Of a stretch of DNA of 47,840 bases, positions 35,312-43,435 are shown piece after piece. This DNA comes from PALSA-505 sp035308365. Lineage in GTDB: Bacteria > Actinomycetota > Actinomycetes > Streptosporangiales > Streptosporangiaceae. Numbering within the stretch: position 1 is the first letter of the stretch; every line of letters begins with the position of its first letter. Below the pieces are notes generated by a model. That model ran no database searches and had not been told where the DNA came from. It saw nothing but the letters and a program-made list of their open reading frames with translations. The DNA lies in NCBI GenBank assembly GCA_035308365.1, contig DATGGU010000027.1:1-47840 (forward strand), read 5' to 3'. The position numbers were made by a program, and so were the translations under genes.

Positions 35312-36958
35312 GTGCTGCTGAATGAGATCGCGAGCGTGTCTGCCGAGGTCGCCCAGGTATCCGGGCGCCGGGCGAAGATCGACTTGATCGCGGGTCTGCT
35401 GGCCCGTGCGGACGCCGGCGAGGTGCCACTGGCCGTGGCGTTCCTGTCGGGTGAGCTCCGGCAGCGCCAGATCGGGGTCGGTTATGCGGCGCTTACCGAC
35501 CTGTTCGCTCCGCGTGCGGACACCGCCGGGCCCGTCCCCCAGGAGTCGGTCCCGGTCGCGGAACCAATCCTGACCCTCACCGAGACGGACCAGGTCTTCG
35601 CCGCCATCGGCCAGGTCACCGGGGCCGGTTCGCAGGCGGAGCGCAGGCGGCTGCTGGCGGAGCTGTTCGGCCGGGCGACCGAGGGCGAGCGGTCCTTCCT
35701 CGTCCAGCTCATCGCCGGTGAGCTCCGTCAAGGCGCGCTGGAAGGGGTCATGATCGAGGCCGTGGCCAAGGCGGCCGGCGTCCCGGCGGCCGAGGTCAGG
35801 CGGGCGCTGCTGCTCGGCGGTTCGCTGCCGGCCGTGGCCCGCGCGGCCCTCCGCGGCTCCGCCGACCCGCTCGGGCCGGGCCAGCAGCCGGGCGCCCCAC
35901 TGGACGCGCTGACCGCCCTGCGCTCGTTCACCCTGCGCGTCGGCCGGCCGCTGCGCCCGATGCTGGCCGCCTCCGCCCCCAGTATCGAGGCCGCGCTGCA
36001 GAAGGTCAGCCCGGCCGGGATCGAGTGGAAGATCGACGGAATCCGCGTACAGGTGCACAAGCAGGCAGAACAGATCGCGGTCTTCACCCGCACGCTGGAC
36101 GACATCACCGCCCGGGTGCCGGAGATCGTCGAGGCGGCGGCCTCCATCCCGGCCCGGACGGCGGTCCTCGACGGCGAGGCGGTCGCGCTGTACCCGGACG
36201 GGCGTCCCCGGCCGTTCCAGGTCACCGCGAGCCGCGCAGGCACCCAGACCGAGGTGGCGTCCCGGCGCGGCGACGTGCCGCTCACCACGTTCTTCTTCGA
36301 CCTGCTGCACCTCGACGGCGCCGACCTGATCGACTCCCCGGCGCAGGACAGGCACGCCGCGCTCGCCCGGCTACTGCCCGCGGAGCTGGTCATCCCGCGC
36401 ACGGTCACCGCGGATCCCGAGGTCGCCGAGGCGTTCTTCGCCGGCGCGGTGGCCCATGGCCACGAGGGAGTTGTTGTCAAGTCGCTCGGCTCGCCCTACG
36501 CGACCGGCCGCCGGGGTAGCGAATGGATCAAGGTGAAGCCGCGGCACACCCTGGACCTGGTCGTGCTGGCGGCGGAATGGGGGCACGGCCGCCGCCGCGG
36601 CTGGCTGTCCAACCTCCATCTGGGTGCCAGAGACCCGGCGACCGGCGGTCTGGTCATGCTGGGCAAGACCTTCAAGGGCCTGACCGACCAGATGCTGGCC
36701 TGGCAGACCGGAAAGCTGCTGGAACTGGCTGGCCCGGCGCCGCCCGGTGACCCTGCCGAGGCACGCGGTGTGGTGCGAGTCCGCCCGGAACTGGTGGTGG
36801 AGATCGCGTTCGACGGCGTCCAGGTCAGCCACCGCTACCCCGGCGGGCTCGCGCTGCGGTTCGCCCGGGTGATCAGATACCGGCCGGACAAGACGGCCGC
36901 CGAGGCGGACACCATCGACGCGGTACGCGCCGTCGCCCCCATCGAGCAGCCAGACTGA
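35312..36958 (+). CDS. ATP-dependent DNA ligase
   Basis: This 548-residue enzyme seals DNA nicks with ATP. An N-terminal DNA-binding domain (about 1-200) is followed by the nucleotidyltransferase domain with the active-site motif EWKIDGIR, Lys near residue 240, and further motifs DGEAV, FFDLLHLDG, EGVVVKSL and WIKVKP, then an OB domain (about 430-548). It matches LigB-type ligases of actinobacteria, used in repair beside the NAD-dependent replicative LigA. GTG 35312 is taken as the start; no strong ribosome site is visible, and the gene could be leaderless. Confidence 0.95.
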   Translation: MLLNEIASVSAEVAQVSGRRAKIDLIAGLLARADAGEVPLAVAFLSGELRQRQIGVGYAALTDLFAPRADTAGPVPQESVPVAEPILTLTETDQVFAAIGQVTGAGSQAERRRLLAELFGRATEGERSFLVQLIAGELRQGALEGVMIEAVAKAAGVPAAEVRRALLLGGSLPAVARAALRGSADPLGPGQQPGAPLDALTALRSFTLRVGRPLRPMLAASAPSIEAALQKVSPAGIEWKIDGIRVQVHKQAEQIAVFTRTLDDITARVPEIVEAAASIPARTAVLDGEAVALYPDGRPRPFQVTASRAGTQTEVASRRGDVPLTTFFFDLLHLDGADLIDSPAQDRHAALARLLPAELVIPRTVTADPEVAEAFFAGAVAHGHEGVVVKSLGSPYATGRRGSEWIKVKPRHTLDLVVLAAEWGHGRRRGWLSNLHLGARDPATGGLVMLGKTFKGLTDQMLAWQTGKLLELAGPAPPGDPAEARGVVRVRPELVVEIAFDGVQVSHRYPGGLALRFARVIRYRPDKTAAEADTIDAVRAVAPIEQPD

Positions 36959-36964
36959 GCGCGG

Positions 36965-37486
36965 TCAGCTCGTGCTCCTGACGGCCAGGTCGCCGATCCG
37001 GCTGAACAGTTCGAGCGCGATGGCCCTGGTGTCCTCGAACAGATCCAGTCCGGCCAGATCCGCCGCCGTGTACCAGGCGAACGGGTGAGCCGGCGAGGTC
37101 GCCTCGGTGTCGTCGGCCACCGCCACATAGATGTGGTCCACGTGGATGTGCGGCTCGCCGAGATGGTTGTCGGACGGCAGCGGATGCTCCACAATCCACC
37201 ATGGCTGGGCCACCACGACGACGGAAAGACCGGGCGGCATCGGCTCGGACAGCCCGGGCACCAGCCGGACGGACAGCCCGGTCTCCTCGGTGACCTCGCG
37301 GAGCGCCGCCTCTTCCGGCGTCTCATCCATCTCCACGTGTCCGCCCGGGATCATCGGCCGGCTGAACAGCGGATGAGTGATCAGGCCCACCCGCCACCCA
37401 TCCGGCCCGGCGCCATCCAGACTGCCGTCCGGCCGGCCGAACACAAACGTACTCGCGGTCGCATGCTTCACGATCTCGGCCGGCAT
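36965..37486 (-). CDS. Nudix hydrolase
   Basis: This 173-residue protein has a perfect Nudix box: GHVEMDE, seven residues, then REVTEETGL (GX5EX7REUXEEXGU). Such enzymes cleave nucleoside diphosphates linked to other groups; the substrate cannot be told. ATG 37486 is chosen over 37519 because GAAAGGG lies just upstream. That ribosome site is itself part of an inverted repeat (37490-37501 with 37565-37576) that spans the upstream region. The gene converges with the ligase gene at a six-base gap. Confidence 0.92.
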   Translation of the reverse strand: MPAEIVKHATASTFVFGRPDGSLDGAGPDGWRVGLITHPLFSRPMIPGGHVEMDETPEEAALREVTEETGLSVRLVPGLSEPMPPGLSVVVVAQPWWIVEHPLPSDNHLGEPHIHVDHIYVAVADDTEATSPAHPFAWYTAADLAGLDLFEDTRAIALELFSRIGDLAVRSTS

Positions 37487-37489
37487 GAA

Positions 37490-37576
37490 AGACCCTTTCA
37501 AAATCATCAAAACGATCATGAAATCCGGTTGTGACCTGCGGCAGCCCGCGAAGAACCCAGTGTCTTGAAAGGGTCT
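37490..37576. repeat. Inverted repeat around the Nudix promoter
   Basis: AGACCCTTTCAA (37490-37501) is the exact reverse complement of TTGAAAGGGTCT (37565-37576), with 63 bases between. The left arm covers the Nudix ribosome binding site. The same CTTGAAAGGGT core occurs once more at 28005. Confidence 0.7.
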
Positions 37577-37687
37577 TCACCCAGACGCTACCGGCCCCGT
37601 TATAGCCGGCTACCCGGGGTCTGGCTCGGCGCGCGAAATGGTTCGCAGCCGCTGAAGTCCGCCCTCCCCCGTAATGCTGGGGAACTT

Positions 37688-38725
37688 TTAAAATGCCCGG
37701 CGCAGCGACCAGGACCGCAGGTGGTGATAGCCGCGCACCGTGGCCGGGCGCTTGGCCTGCAGCCGGTAACCAGGCTCCGCGTTCAGCGCCTGGGCCAGTT
37801 CCCGGTCCACCAGCACGGTCCCCGGCCTGGCCAGCGAGGTGAGCCTGGACGCGACGTTGACCGCGGGACCGTACACGTCGCCCAGCCTGGTCAGTACCTG
37901 CCCGAGCGCCATCCCGACCCGCAACTGCGGCAGATCCCGGATGGCCCGGCCCCACTGCGACAGCGCGAGCCCGATCTCGGCCGCGTCCCGCGGCGCGTCC
38001 ACGGCGAACAGCACCTCGTCGCCGAGCGACTTCACCACCCGTCCATGATGGGCCACGATCGTCTCGGCCACGTTTTCCTCGAACGCCTCAAGCAGCACGG
38101 CCAGCTCGCTGATGTCGGTGTGCCGCACGGTGCTGGTGTAACCCACGATGTCGGCGAAACCGGTGATCATGGTCGCCGTCGTGGTGGTCATTTGCCCAGG
38201 GGACGCTGGCAGCAGACGGCTCGCCGCGGCCACCAGGTGCCGCCGCCAGGTGTAGGACTGCAGGCCTTCTATCACCGGCAGCAGGGTGTCGGTCATCTCC
38301 TCCACCAGCGTCGTGCGGGCCGCCTCGTCCGGCCCCGAGGCGGTGACGATCCGGCTCATGATCTCCCTGACCTGCCAGTCGGCCAGCCTGGACATGGTCT
38401 GCCCGATCGCCCGCACATGCGGCACGTCTTCGCCGGGAGCGATCTTCCCGGAGGCCACCAGGGCCTCGAAGGTACACAGCGCCTCGACGTCTTCTTCGGT
38501 GAAGACCTTCTCGCCGTCCCCGACGTCGGCGAAGCCAAGCGCCAGCCAGAGCTGCCGGCCCCGCTCGAAGCTCACCCCGGCGGCGGCCGTCGCTTCGGAG
38601 CGTGTGTACTTCCGCGGGCCGCCGAGCAGCCCCTCCTCGATCTGCTCCAGCACCGCCTCGGACGGCGTGGTGGCAGGCGGCGGCGTGGCCGGCGCTGTCG
38701 AATCCGGCACCGTTGAGGCTGACAC
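37688..38725 (-). CDS. Class III adenylate cyclase with N-terminal regulatory domain
   Basis: This 345-residue cytoplasmic protein has an N-terminal helical regulatory domain (about 20-165) like that of mycobacterial Rv1264, which inhibits the enzyme in a pH-dependent way. The C-terminal cyclase domain (about 175-345) has metal Asp residues in FADIVGYT and GDEVLF, Lys in VVKSLGDE and the transition-state Asn/Arg in NVASRL. It should make cAMP. GTG 38725 has GGGAG nine bases upstream; TTG 38749 is a weaker alternative. Confidence 0.92.
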   Translation of the reverse strand: MSASTVPDSTAPATPPPATTPSEAVLEQIEEGLLGGPRKYTRSEATAAAGVSFERGRQLWLALGFADVGDGEKVFTEEDVEALCTFEALVASGKIAPGEDVPHVRAIGQTMSRLADWQVREIMSRIVTASGPDEAARTTLVEEMTDTLLPVIEGLQSYTWRRHLVAAASRLLPASPGQMTTTTATMITGFADIVGYTSTVRHTDISELAVLLEAFEENVAETIVAHHGRVVKSLGDEVLFAVDAPRDAAEIGLALSQWGRAIRDLPQLRVGMALGQVLTRLGDVYGPAVNVASRLTSLARPGTVLVDRELAQALNAEPGYRLQAKRPATVRGYHHLRSWSLRRAF

Positions 38726-38836
38726 TGTGGAAGCTCCCGGAGCAGGCAAGACCCGTCACAGCCGACCATACCGGACGGTAGGCACCGCCCCCTGAGCACC
38801 TCGCGGATGCGCTTGCCGGGCAGGCGCCCGGCCCGG

Positions 38837-39289
38837 CTACCGGACCGTGTGCACGATGAGGACGTCGCAGGGCGCCCGGCGGGACACGTCCGAGGGCACC
38901 GAGCCGAGCAGCCGGCCGGCCAGCGTGTTCAGTCCCCGGTTGCCGACCACAAGGAGGTCGGCCCGGTACTCGCCAAGGACGCCGATCAGCGACTTGACCG
39001 GCTCACCCTCCACGGCGACCCGCTCGACGGACCTGGCCCCCCGGGTCGCGGCCCGCTCGGCCGCGGTGCGCAGCGTTTCCTCCGCCGGTGCCGTCCCGAC
39101 CACCTGATAGGCCTCATCGCCGAGGACATCCTCGGCGGCGGTCACCTCCCGCCTCGTGGCAGGCTGGTAGGCACACACGATCACGAGCTTCGCGTCGGAG
39201 TCGTGCGCCACCTCGGCGGCACGCTCCACGGCGAGGTATGAGGAGTCCGACCCGTCCGTGCCAACCACCACGGTCTGGTAAGCGCTCAT
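38837..39289 (-). CDS. Universal stress protein (UspA family)
   Basis: This 150-residue single-domain protein has the ATP-binding pattern G-2X-G-9X-GS (GNRG, then GS in LLGSVPSDV) and the start VVVGTDGSDSS typical of the family. Such proteins act under starvation, hypoxia or other stress, often as ATP-bound dimers. ATG 39289 follows GGGAGGG. It lies upstream of the cyclase gene on the same strand with a 111-base gap. Confidence 0.94.
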   Translation of the reverse strand: MSAYQTVVVGTDGSDSSYLAVERAAEVAHDSDAKLVIVCAYQPATRREVTAAEDVLGDEAYQVVGTAPAEETLRTAAERAATRGARSVERVAVEGEPVKSLIGVLGEYRADLLVVGNRGLNTLAGRLLGSVPSDVSRRAPCDVLIVHTVR

Positions 39290-39614
39290 CGATCATCCCT
39301 CCCGATCTGGCCGTGACCCTACCCGAGAGTAGCCTGAGTGCGCATGGACTGCGCTCTCGGGCACGCGTAGTAGCGCACCGGCACGCGTAGTAGGCTGCGA
39401 AACCTTACAGCCGCTCGGGGGCGGCGGATGCGACGACGAACGGGATGGCAATGGCGCTTCGGGAACGGGGTGTGCTGAGCCCGCGCGTCCAGCTCGAATC
39501 GGCGCTGATGCCGTTCCAGCTCCGCTACCGGGCCTGAGCCGCACCGGGCCTGAGCCGGACGCTGGCCGACGTGATGCTTGGCCAGACGTGGGCCGGTGCT
39601 GGACGTGGCTGGGG
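39290..39614. other. Gap with a short direct repeat
   Basis: No convincing gene is visible. GCACGCGTAGTAG occurs at 39361-39373 and 39381-39393. This gap marks the change from conserved core genes to the accessory region. Confidence 0.6.
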
Positions 39615-40460
39615 TCAGATGACGGCGGCCTTGAAGTCGTAGTACCTGGACAGGTGGTTAAGCGTAGAGGCATGCAAGAGATAATCACCACCCTGGCCAA
39701 ACTGGGTGCTCCATGAATTCCTGACTTTGATGACGGTGTTAGTGAGGTCGATGGCACCGCTGCTGGATTGGGCGAGTTGCGGGATGCCGCGTTGCAGCGT
39801 TTCGTGACCACCCGCGACACCGGATTGCACAGCCGCCTGCAAGGCATCATAGCTGCCGTCACCATCCACGAATCCGTCACCATCGGGAGTCATCCAGGCG
39901 TTGAACCAGGGACCGCCTTGCATAACGGTCCCGGTTTGCAGCATTGATAGCGCACTGGTAACGTTCGGCGCCGAACTATAGCTGCTTGCGAAGCCCAGGC
40001 TGATAAGTTCCTGGCATACATACAAGCCGGCCGACCCGCAATCAGCGGGCGGCCATTCCTGAGCCGGATCGCCAGTCTCGTCGGTGACCAGATGATAGAG
40101 CAGGATCGCGAACTTTTCGTCGGTGACCGCGTCGGTGCCGGACAGGCTGACCGTCCCGGTCGCGCCGGTAAGCTGGAGGTTTGCCAGACTCTTACCGGCA
40201 GCCACCCACCGCTCAGCGATGTGAGCAGTCCCGGTGTTGCAGGTGCAGGAGCCCAGCGCGCCCGCGCTTTGCGCCCCAGGCACGAGTTCGCTGACGTCGA
40301 TGCCCTGCGTCTGCAGGTCTTCCTGGTCAAGGACCGGGATGGGAATTTCATGATCTACTTCGCTAAGCTGCGATCCGTCGTGGAAGTGCAGCAGGTCAAA
40401 CCGAAGCGGTTCGGCTACCGATACCTGCCCGAACTTGGTTCTGGTTGTGCCTTTGAACAT
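39615..40460 (-). CDS. Papain-like (C1 family) cysteine peptidase homolog
   Basis: This 281-residue protein has a C1-peptidase pattern: LGSCTCNTG (nucleophile Cys), GGHET (His) and VRNSWSTQFGQGGDYLL (Asn region). The oxyanion Gln, normally six residues before the Cys (QGXXGSC), is not in place; the nearest Gln is eight before. There is no signal peptide, which is unusual for a papain. ATG 40460 follows GGAG. The small membrane-protein gene just upstream on the same strand may be its partner. Proteolytic activity is inferred, not certain. Confidence 0.72.
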   Translation of the reverse strand: MFKGTTRTKFGQVSVAEPLRFDLLHFHDGSQLSEVDHEIPIPVLDQEDLQTQGIDVSELVPGAQSAGALGSCTCNTGTAHIAERWVAAGKSLANLQLTGATGTVSLSGTDAVTDEKFAILLYHLVTDETGDPAQEWPPADCGSAGLYVCQELISLGFASSYSSAPNVTSALSMLQTGTVMQGGPWFNAWMTPDGDGFVDGDGSYDALQAAVQSGVAGGHETLQRGIPQLAQSSSGAIDLTNTVIKVRNSWSTQFGQGGDYLLHASTLNHLSRYYDFKAAVI

Positions 40461-40525
40461 GATGTCTCCAGGAATACGAGAAGTTTTGCGATACTGATGC
40501 TTCGCGCCGGCCGGTAAAATGTCAG

Positions 40526-40789
40526 TCAGGCGGGACTTCCCAGCCCACCACGCCAGCATCGGCTGGACTGGCAGATTCGATTGCGAGTCAGGCCGTATCC
40601 CGGACGCTTCACGGTTACCGCACCATTGACACCGAGCTGGAGCTCACCGAGGCTAATGGCGGCAGGTCGTGCCCCAGCCTGACCAGCAAATAACTTCGCT
40701 CCGAAATTAATAGCAGAAAGCAGGCAGGTTAAGAAGATCCCTGTGGCAAAGAGTAACGTTCCTGGTACGGCAACCAATGAAAAATTCAT
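40526..40789 (-). CDS. Small membrane protein upstream of the papain-like gene
   Basis: This 87-residue ORF has one strong N-terminal membrane helix (MNFSLVAVPGTLLFATGIFL region) followed by a basic tail with Cys residues. ATG 40789 is preceded by GAGGGGGA. It ends 65 bases before the papain-like gene, so an operon is likely. The longer frame to 41086 runs through the R3 repeat and is rejected. No family is recognised. Confidence 0.5.
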   Translation of the reverse strand: MNFSLVAVPGTLLFATGIFLTCLLSAINFGAKLFAGQAGARPAAISLGELQLGVNGAVTVKRPGYGLTRNRICQSSRCWRGGLGSPA

Positions 40790-40962
40790 CCGAATCCCCC
40801 TCGCCCCGTCGCGACCAGCCAAGTACGTGATCAACACCGACTGCCTGCTGCGCGTGACAGCTCCGGCAAGTACACGGCCCCTTATCACATCACAGCACCT
40901 CGTGCATAGCGTCGTCAACAAGACATCCAGCCTCCACCCGAACCACACACAGACGCAGCGCC

Positions 40963-41034
40963 GTAGGGGCCGGGGCATCGCCCCCCGGAACAGACAGCCG
41001 CCCACGGGGAAGGTGCCCGAAGGCCACCCACCAG
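40963..41034. repeat. Twin-hairpin repeat, copy R3
   Basis: This resembles R2 (GGGGAAGGTGCCCGAAGG is shared nearly exactly) and has both hairpins, but no tRNA lies at its end. Similarity stops at ACCAGG (41034), exactly where the truncated metallo-hydrolase sequence begins. Confidence 0.75.
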
Positions 41035-41378
41035 GCGTTCTCGTCGTCGGCGACATGCTTTCTGATGCCTTGATTCCGATGCTCAACTTGAACGCCGCGG
41101 ATCCGATCGAGGACTATTTCGCCGCACTGCGGCTATTCGAGGGCGTAGCGGACGACGTCAATGTTCTCATCCCCGGTCACGGGTCCGTCGGCGGAGCTGA
41201 TCAGGTGCGCGCACGGATCGAACAGGACCGCGTGTACGTGCATGCCTTGCGTGATGCCCATGCTCCCAACGACCCGCGGGTCGGCCCATCGGCCACGTTC
41301 GATTGGATGTCCGGCGTGCAAGAACGGCAACTACAGCAGCTCGCCCAAAGAAGAGAGCGCGACGGGACGTCCGGATAG
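41034..41378 (+). pseudogene. N-terminally truncated MBL-fold hydrolase
   Basis: About 114 codons encode the C-terminal part of a metallo-beta-lactamase-fold protein: GVLVVGDMLSD at the break, then DPIEDYFAALR and VLIPGHGSVGGADQVRARI, where GHG is the last metal-ligand motif. The HXHXDH half is absent, and the frame runs upstream only into the R3 repeat. No start with a ribosome site is seen. It looks like a relic left by a rearrangement at R3. Confidence 0.7.
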
Positions 41379-41585
41379 AGATCGATCTACTTGCGACACA
41401 AGACGGCCAAGTTCTTGGTGCAAGACAAGTTGCCCTCTACCACTTCCGCAACCCCTCAAGCACCCGCTTCAGCGTCTCGTGGCTCAGCACATACTCGGTC
41501 CGGCGTTCCAGCGCAAGCCGTGGCCGCTGTCGCTTCGGCAGGTCACAGGCGAGGGACGCAGCCTGACGTGACTGTTCGATGGCCG

Positions 41586-42023
41586 TCAGTCCAAGGTGCC
41601 GCGGGGCACGATCCATTTATGCGGCTGGCCAGTCGTTGCCGCGATGTGCTCGAAGTCGGCGTCATAGTGAAGGATCGCCGCGCCATGATGTTCGGCGACT
41701 GCGGCAGTCAGCAGGTCGATCACCCCGGCCGCGCGGTGATGACCACGGGCCGCCATCCGGACCTGGACATCGCGTGCCCGGTCAGCGATCACCTCACTGA
41801 CCGGAAGGCCAATGTAGAGTTCCTTGCGGCGCTGGGCGATTTCCCGGACGTCAGCTAGGTCGCGACCGGAGTAGCCCGCTTCCAGGTCGACAGTCACGCA
41901 TGTCGCGGCAGCGCGATCGGCAATCAGGCCAGCAATGACGCTGCGGATGACGGTGTGCTGACTTCTGGCATGAGCCGAGGTGTCGATCAGGTAAAGCTGT
42001 CGCGGGCCTACCGGGACGGTCAC
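41586..42023 (-). CDS. vapC: VapC-type PIN-domain toxin
   Basis: This 145-residue PIN ribonuclease has the acidic residues in LIDTSAHAR, VTVDLEAGY, VIDLLTAAVA and HYDADFEHIA. Such toxins cleave tRNA or rRNA when freed from the antitoxin. GTG 42023 overlaps the antitoxin stop (GTGA). Just after its stop, a start-less stretch (41585-41450) could encode a relic ending LKRVLEGLRKW. Confidence 0.9.
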   Translation of the reverse strand: MTVPVGPRQLYLIDTSAHARSQHTVIRSVIAGLIADRAAATCVTVDLEAGYSGRDLADVREIAQRRKELYIGLPVSEVIADRARDVQVRMAARGHHRAAGVIDLLTAAVAEHHGAAILHYDADFEHIAATTGQPHKWIVPRGTLD

Positions 42024-42229
42024 CGCCTGGCCGTGCGCATGATGTCCGGGTCAGTTATGTCGGGACCTACTCCGAAGGCGTACGGATCATCGAGCAGTTG
42101 CTCGATCCGGCGCCGCCTACCTGCCACGAACGCCAGCGCAGCGTTGACCGTGTCCTTCTTCGTGGTCGTACCCAACTCCCTGGATGCCAGCTCGAGCGCC
42201 TCGTCGTCCAAGTCAATCATGGTTTTCAT
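42020..42229 (-). CDS. vapB: VapB-type antitoxin
   Basis: This 69-residue protein starts MKTMIDLDDEALELASRELG with a ribbon-helix-helix-like N terminus and has the toxin-binding tail with DPYAFG. ATG 42229 has no ribosome site; a -10 box TATAGT (42237-42242) lies only seven bases upstream, so the mRNA is probably leaderless. It is translationally coupled to vapC. Confidence 0.88.
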   Translation of the reverse strand: MKTMIDLDDEALELASRELGTTTKKDTVNAALAFVAGRRRRIEQLLDDPYAFGVGPDITDPDIMRTARR

Positions 42230-42236
42230 ACATACA

Positions 42237-42266
42237 ACTATACAGCCCGAGATACATGCACAGCAA
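42237..42266 (-). promoter_or_regulatory. Leaderless promoter of vapBC
   Basis: TTGCTG (42261-42266), an 18-base spacer and TATAGT (42237-42242) put the predicted transcription start at or next to the A of the vapB ATG. Confidence 0.6.
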
Positions 42267-42611
42267 TATCGCGTCCAGTGGCCCACTTGTGGCCCGGGCG
42301 GGTCACAATCCATCCTGGCACACGAAGGTGCGGGTCATCGGGCTGGCAGGCCGGACACACCACCGTTCCCGCGCCAGAGCGGCAATGACCCACTTGCCCA
42401 GACGAGACCGACCACTCTGGGGCTCCTCCAGGCCGTGCTCTTCTTCCGTCCCACCACGCGGGGTTCGCGCAAGGGTCAGTTCCACGCGTCCGGATCGGTA
42501 GCCCCCGGAGACCGCAAAACTGCTGGTCAAGAACCGCGTTGGGGCTACCGATGCTTCGGTCCGGTGGCCCACTCCGAGATGAAGTTGAACCCACCTACCG
42601 CAACCAGCGTC

Positions 42612-42698
42612 GTGGGGGTCCGGGGCTCGGCCCCCGGGTAAATACTGCGGCCAACCGGGAAGGTGCCCGAAGGGCACCGACCAGGTATGGCCGGCTCG
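42612..42698. repeat. Twin-hairpin repeat, copy R2, at the tRNA-Ala fragment
   Basis: Hairpin 1 is CCGGGG-CTCGG-CCCCCGG near 42620; hairpin 2 is the perfect GGTGCCC-GAA-GGGCACC (42662-42678). It ends GGCCGGCTCGTG against the tRNA fragment, the same junction as R1 with tRNA-Leu. No gene lies in 42230-42611. Confidence 0.82.
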
Positions 42699-42740
42699 TG
42701 GAGCCAAGGGGGCTCGAACCCCTCACCTCCTGGTTGCAAA
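42699..42740 (-). other. 3' half of tRNA-Ala(UGC): attachment-site scar
   Basis: The complement reads as tRNA positions 32-73: anticodon loop TTTGCAA (anticodon TGC), stem 3' strand CCAGG, variable AGGTG, T arm AGGGG-TTCGAGC-CCCCT, acceptor 3' strand TGGCTCC and discriminator A. T at position 70 fits the alanine G3:U70 identity pair. Upstream of the anticodon loop the sequence (CAGTAG) cannot pair, so the 5' half is missing. This is the expected remnant at one end of an element integrated in the tRNA gene. Confidence 0.88.
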
Positions 42741-43088
42741 CTACTGGCATCACGGTCAGCGAAGGTCATTAGCGCAGATAGATGACTCGAACTAGCCAAG
42801 CGGAGACCACCAAGCGGCAGGGGGGCTGCTGCACTTTCGTGCTGCACCCTTCGGACAACGGGCTCACGGCTCCGGAGGCGGTAGCAGATCAGCGCGGTGA
42901 CCTGTGAGTCGCTAGATGTAGTGGGTCGTCTCGACCACGTGCGGACCACACGCGCTATCAGCCTGTCCGTGTCCCGCCGCTTGTGCGCGCTCTTGCACCC
43001 TGCAAGTGACCAATGCGCACCGGTCCATCATCGTATGCTAGTCACTGTTAGTAACGCCGCGTGCGGCACGCAAGGTTGGAGGTCACCG

Positions 43089-43292
43089 ATGGAGAAGCTC
43101 ATCTCTGTTGCTGAGAACGAGTCCGCACCACCCGTTCACGCACTCCAGATAGGCGCAACGATGACGGTGTGCGGTCGGCCCTACGCGCCGGAACGAGTGT
43201 CCACCGTCGCGTGGTCGAAGATTCAGCAGGTCGTCCGCTGTCCCAGATGCGCCGAACTGACCGGCGAGTCGTCGGCGTGGGGCCAGTTCTGA
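43089..43292 (+). CDS. Small zinc-ribbon-like protein
   Basis: This 67-residue protein has a Cys in MTVCGRPY and a CPRC pair 28 residues later, a three-Cys pattern found in short proteins of actinomycete mobile elements that may bind zinc with a His. GGAGG lies seven bases before ATG 43089. It is the first gene inside the element. The function is unknown. Confidence 0.65.
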   Translation: MEKLISVAENESAPPVHALQIGATMTVCGRPYAPERVSTVAWSKIQQVVRCPRCAELTGESSAWGQF

Positions 43293-43435
43293 CCTCCAGC
43301 CTTCTGATCCGTAGAAATCTACACCCTATTTGTCTACCTGCCTCTATAGCTCTGACCAGCGCGGATGCTTCCCGATGGTGCGCCCTGGTTGGCAGTGTTG
43401 AGCGTTCCTATGCGGCCAAAATCCGGCCAGTGGAC

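Noticed and set aside
39293..39883. Minus-strand frame of 196 codons
   Set aside because: It overlaps the papain-like gene in another frame and its product is low-complexity Pro/Ser/Arg with no start signal.
40526..41086. Long version of the small membrane protein
   Set aside because: The first 99 codons read through repeat R3; the ribosome site and membrane helix support the start at 40789.
41450..41585. Start-less minus-strand stretch after vapC ending LKRVLEGLRKW
   Set aside because: It has no usable start codon and is too short to assign; at best it is a relic, so it is mentioned only with vapC.
42545..42949. Minus-strand frame of 134 codons over the tRNA-Ala fragment
   Set aside because: It is a translation of repeat R2 and the tRNA half; the same pseudo-peptide appears from R3.
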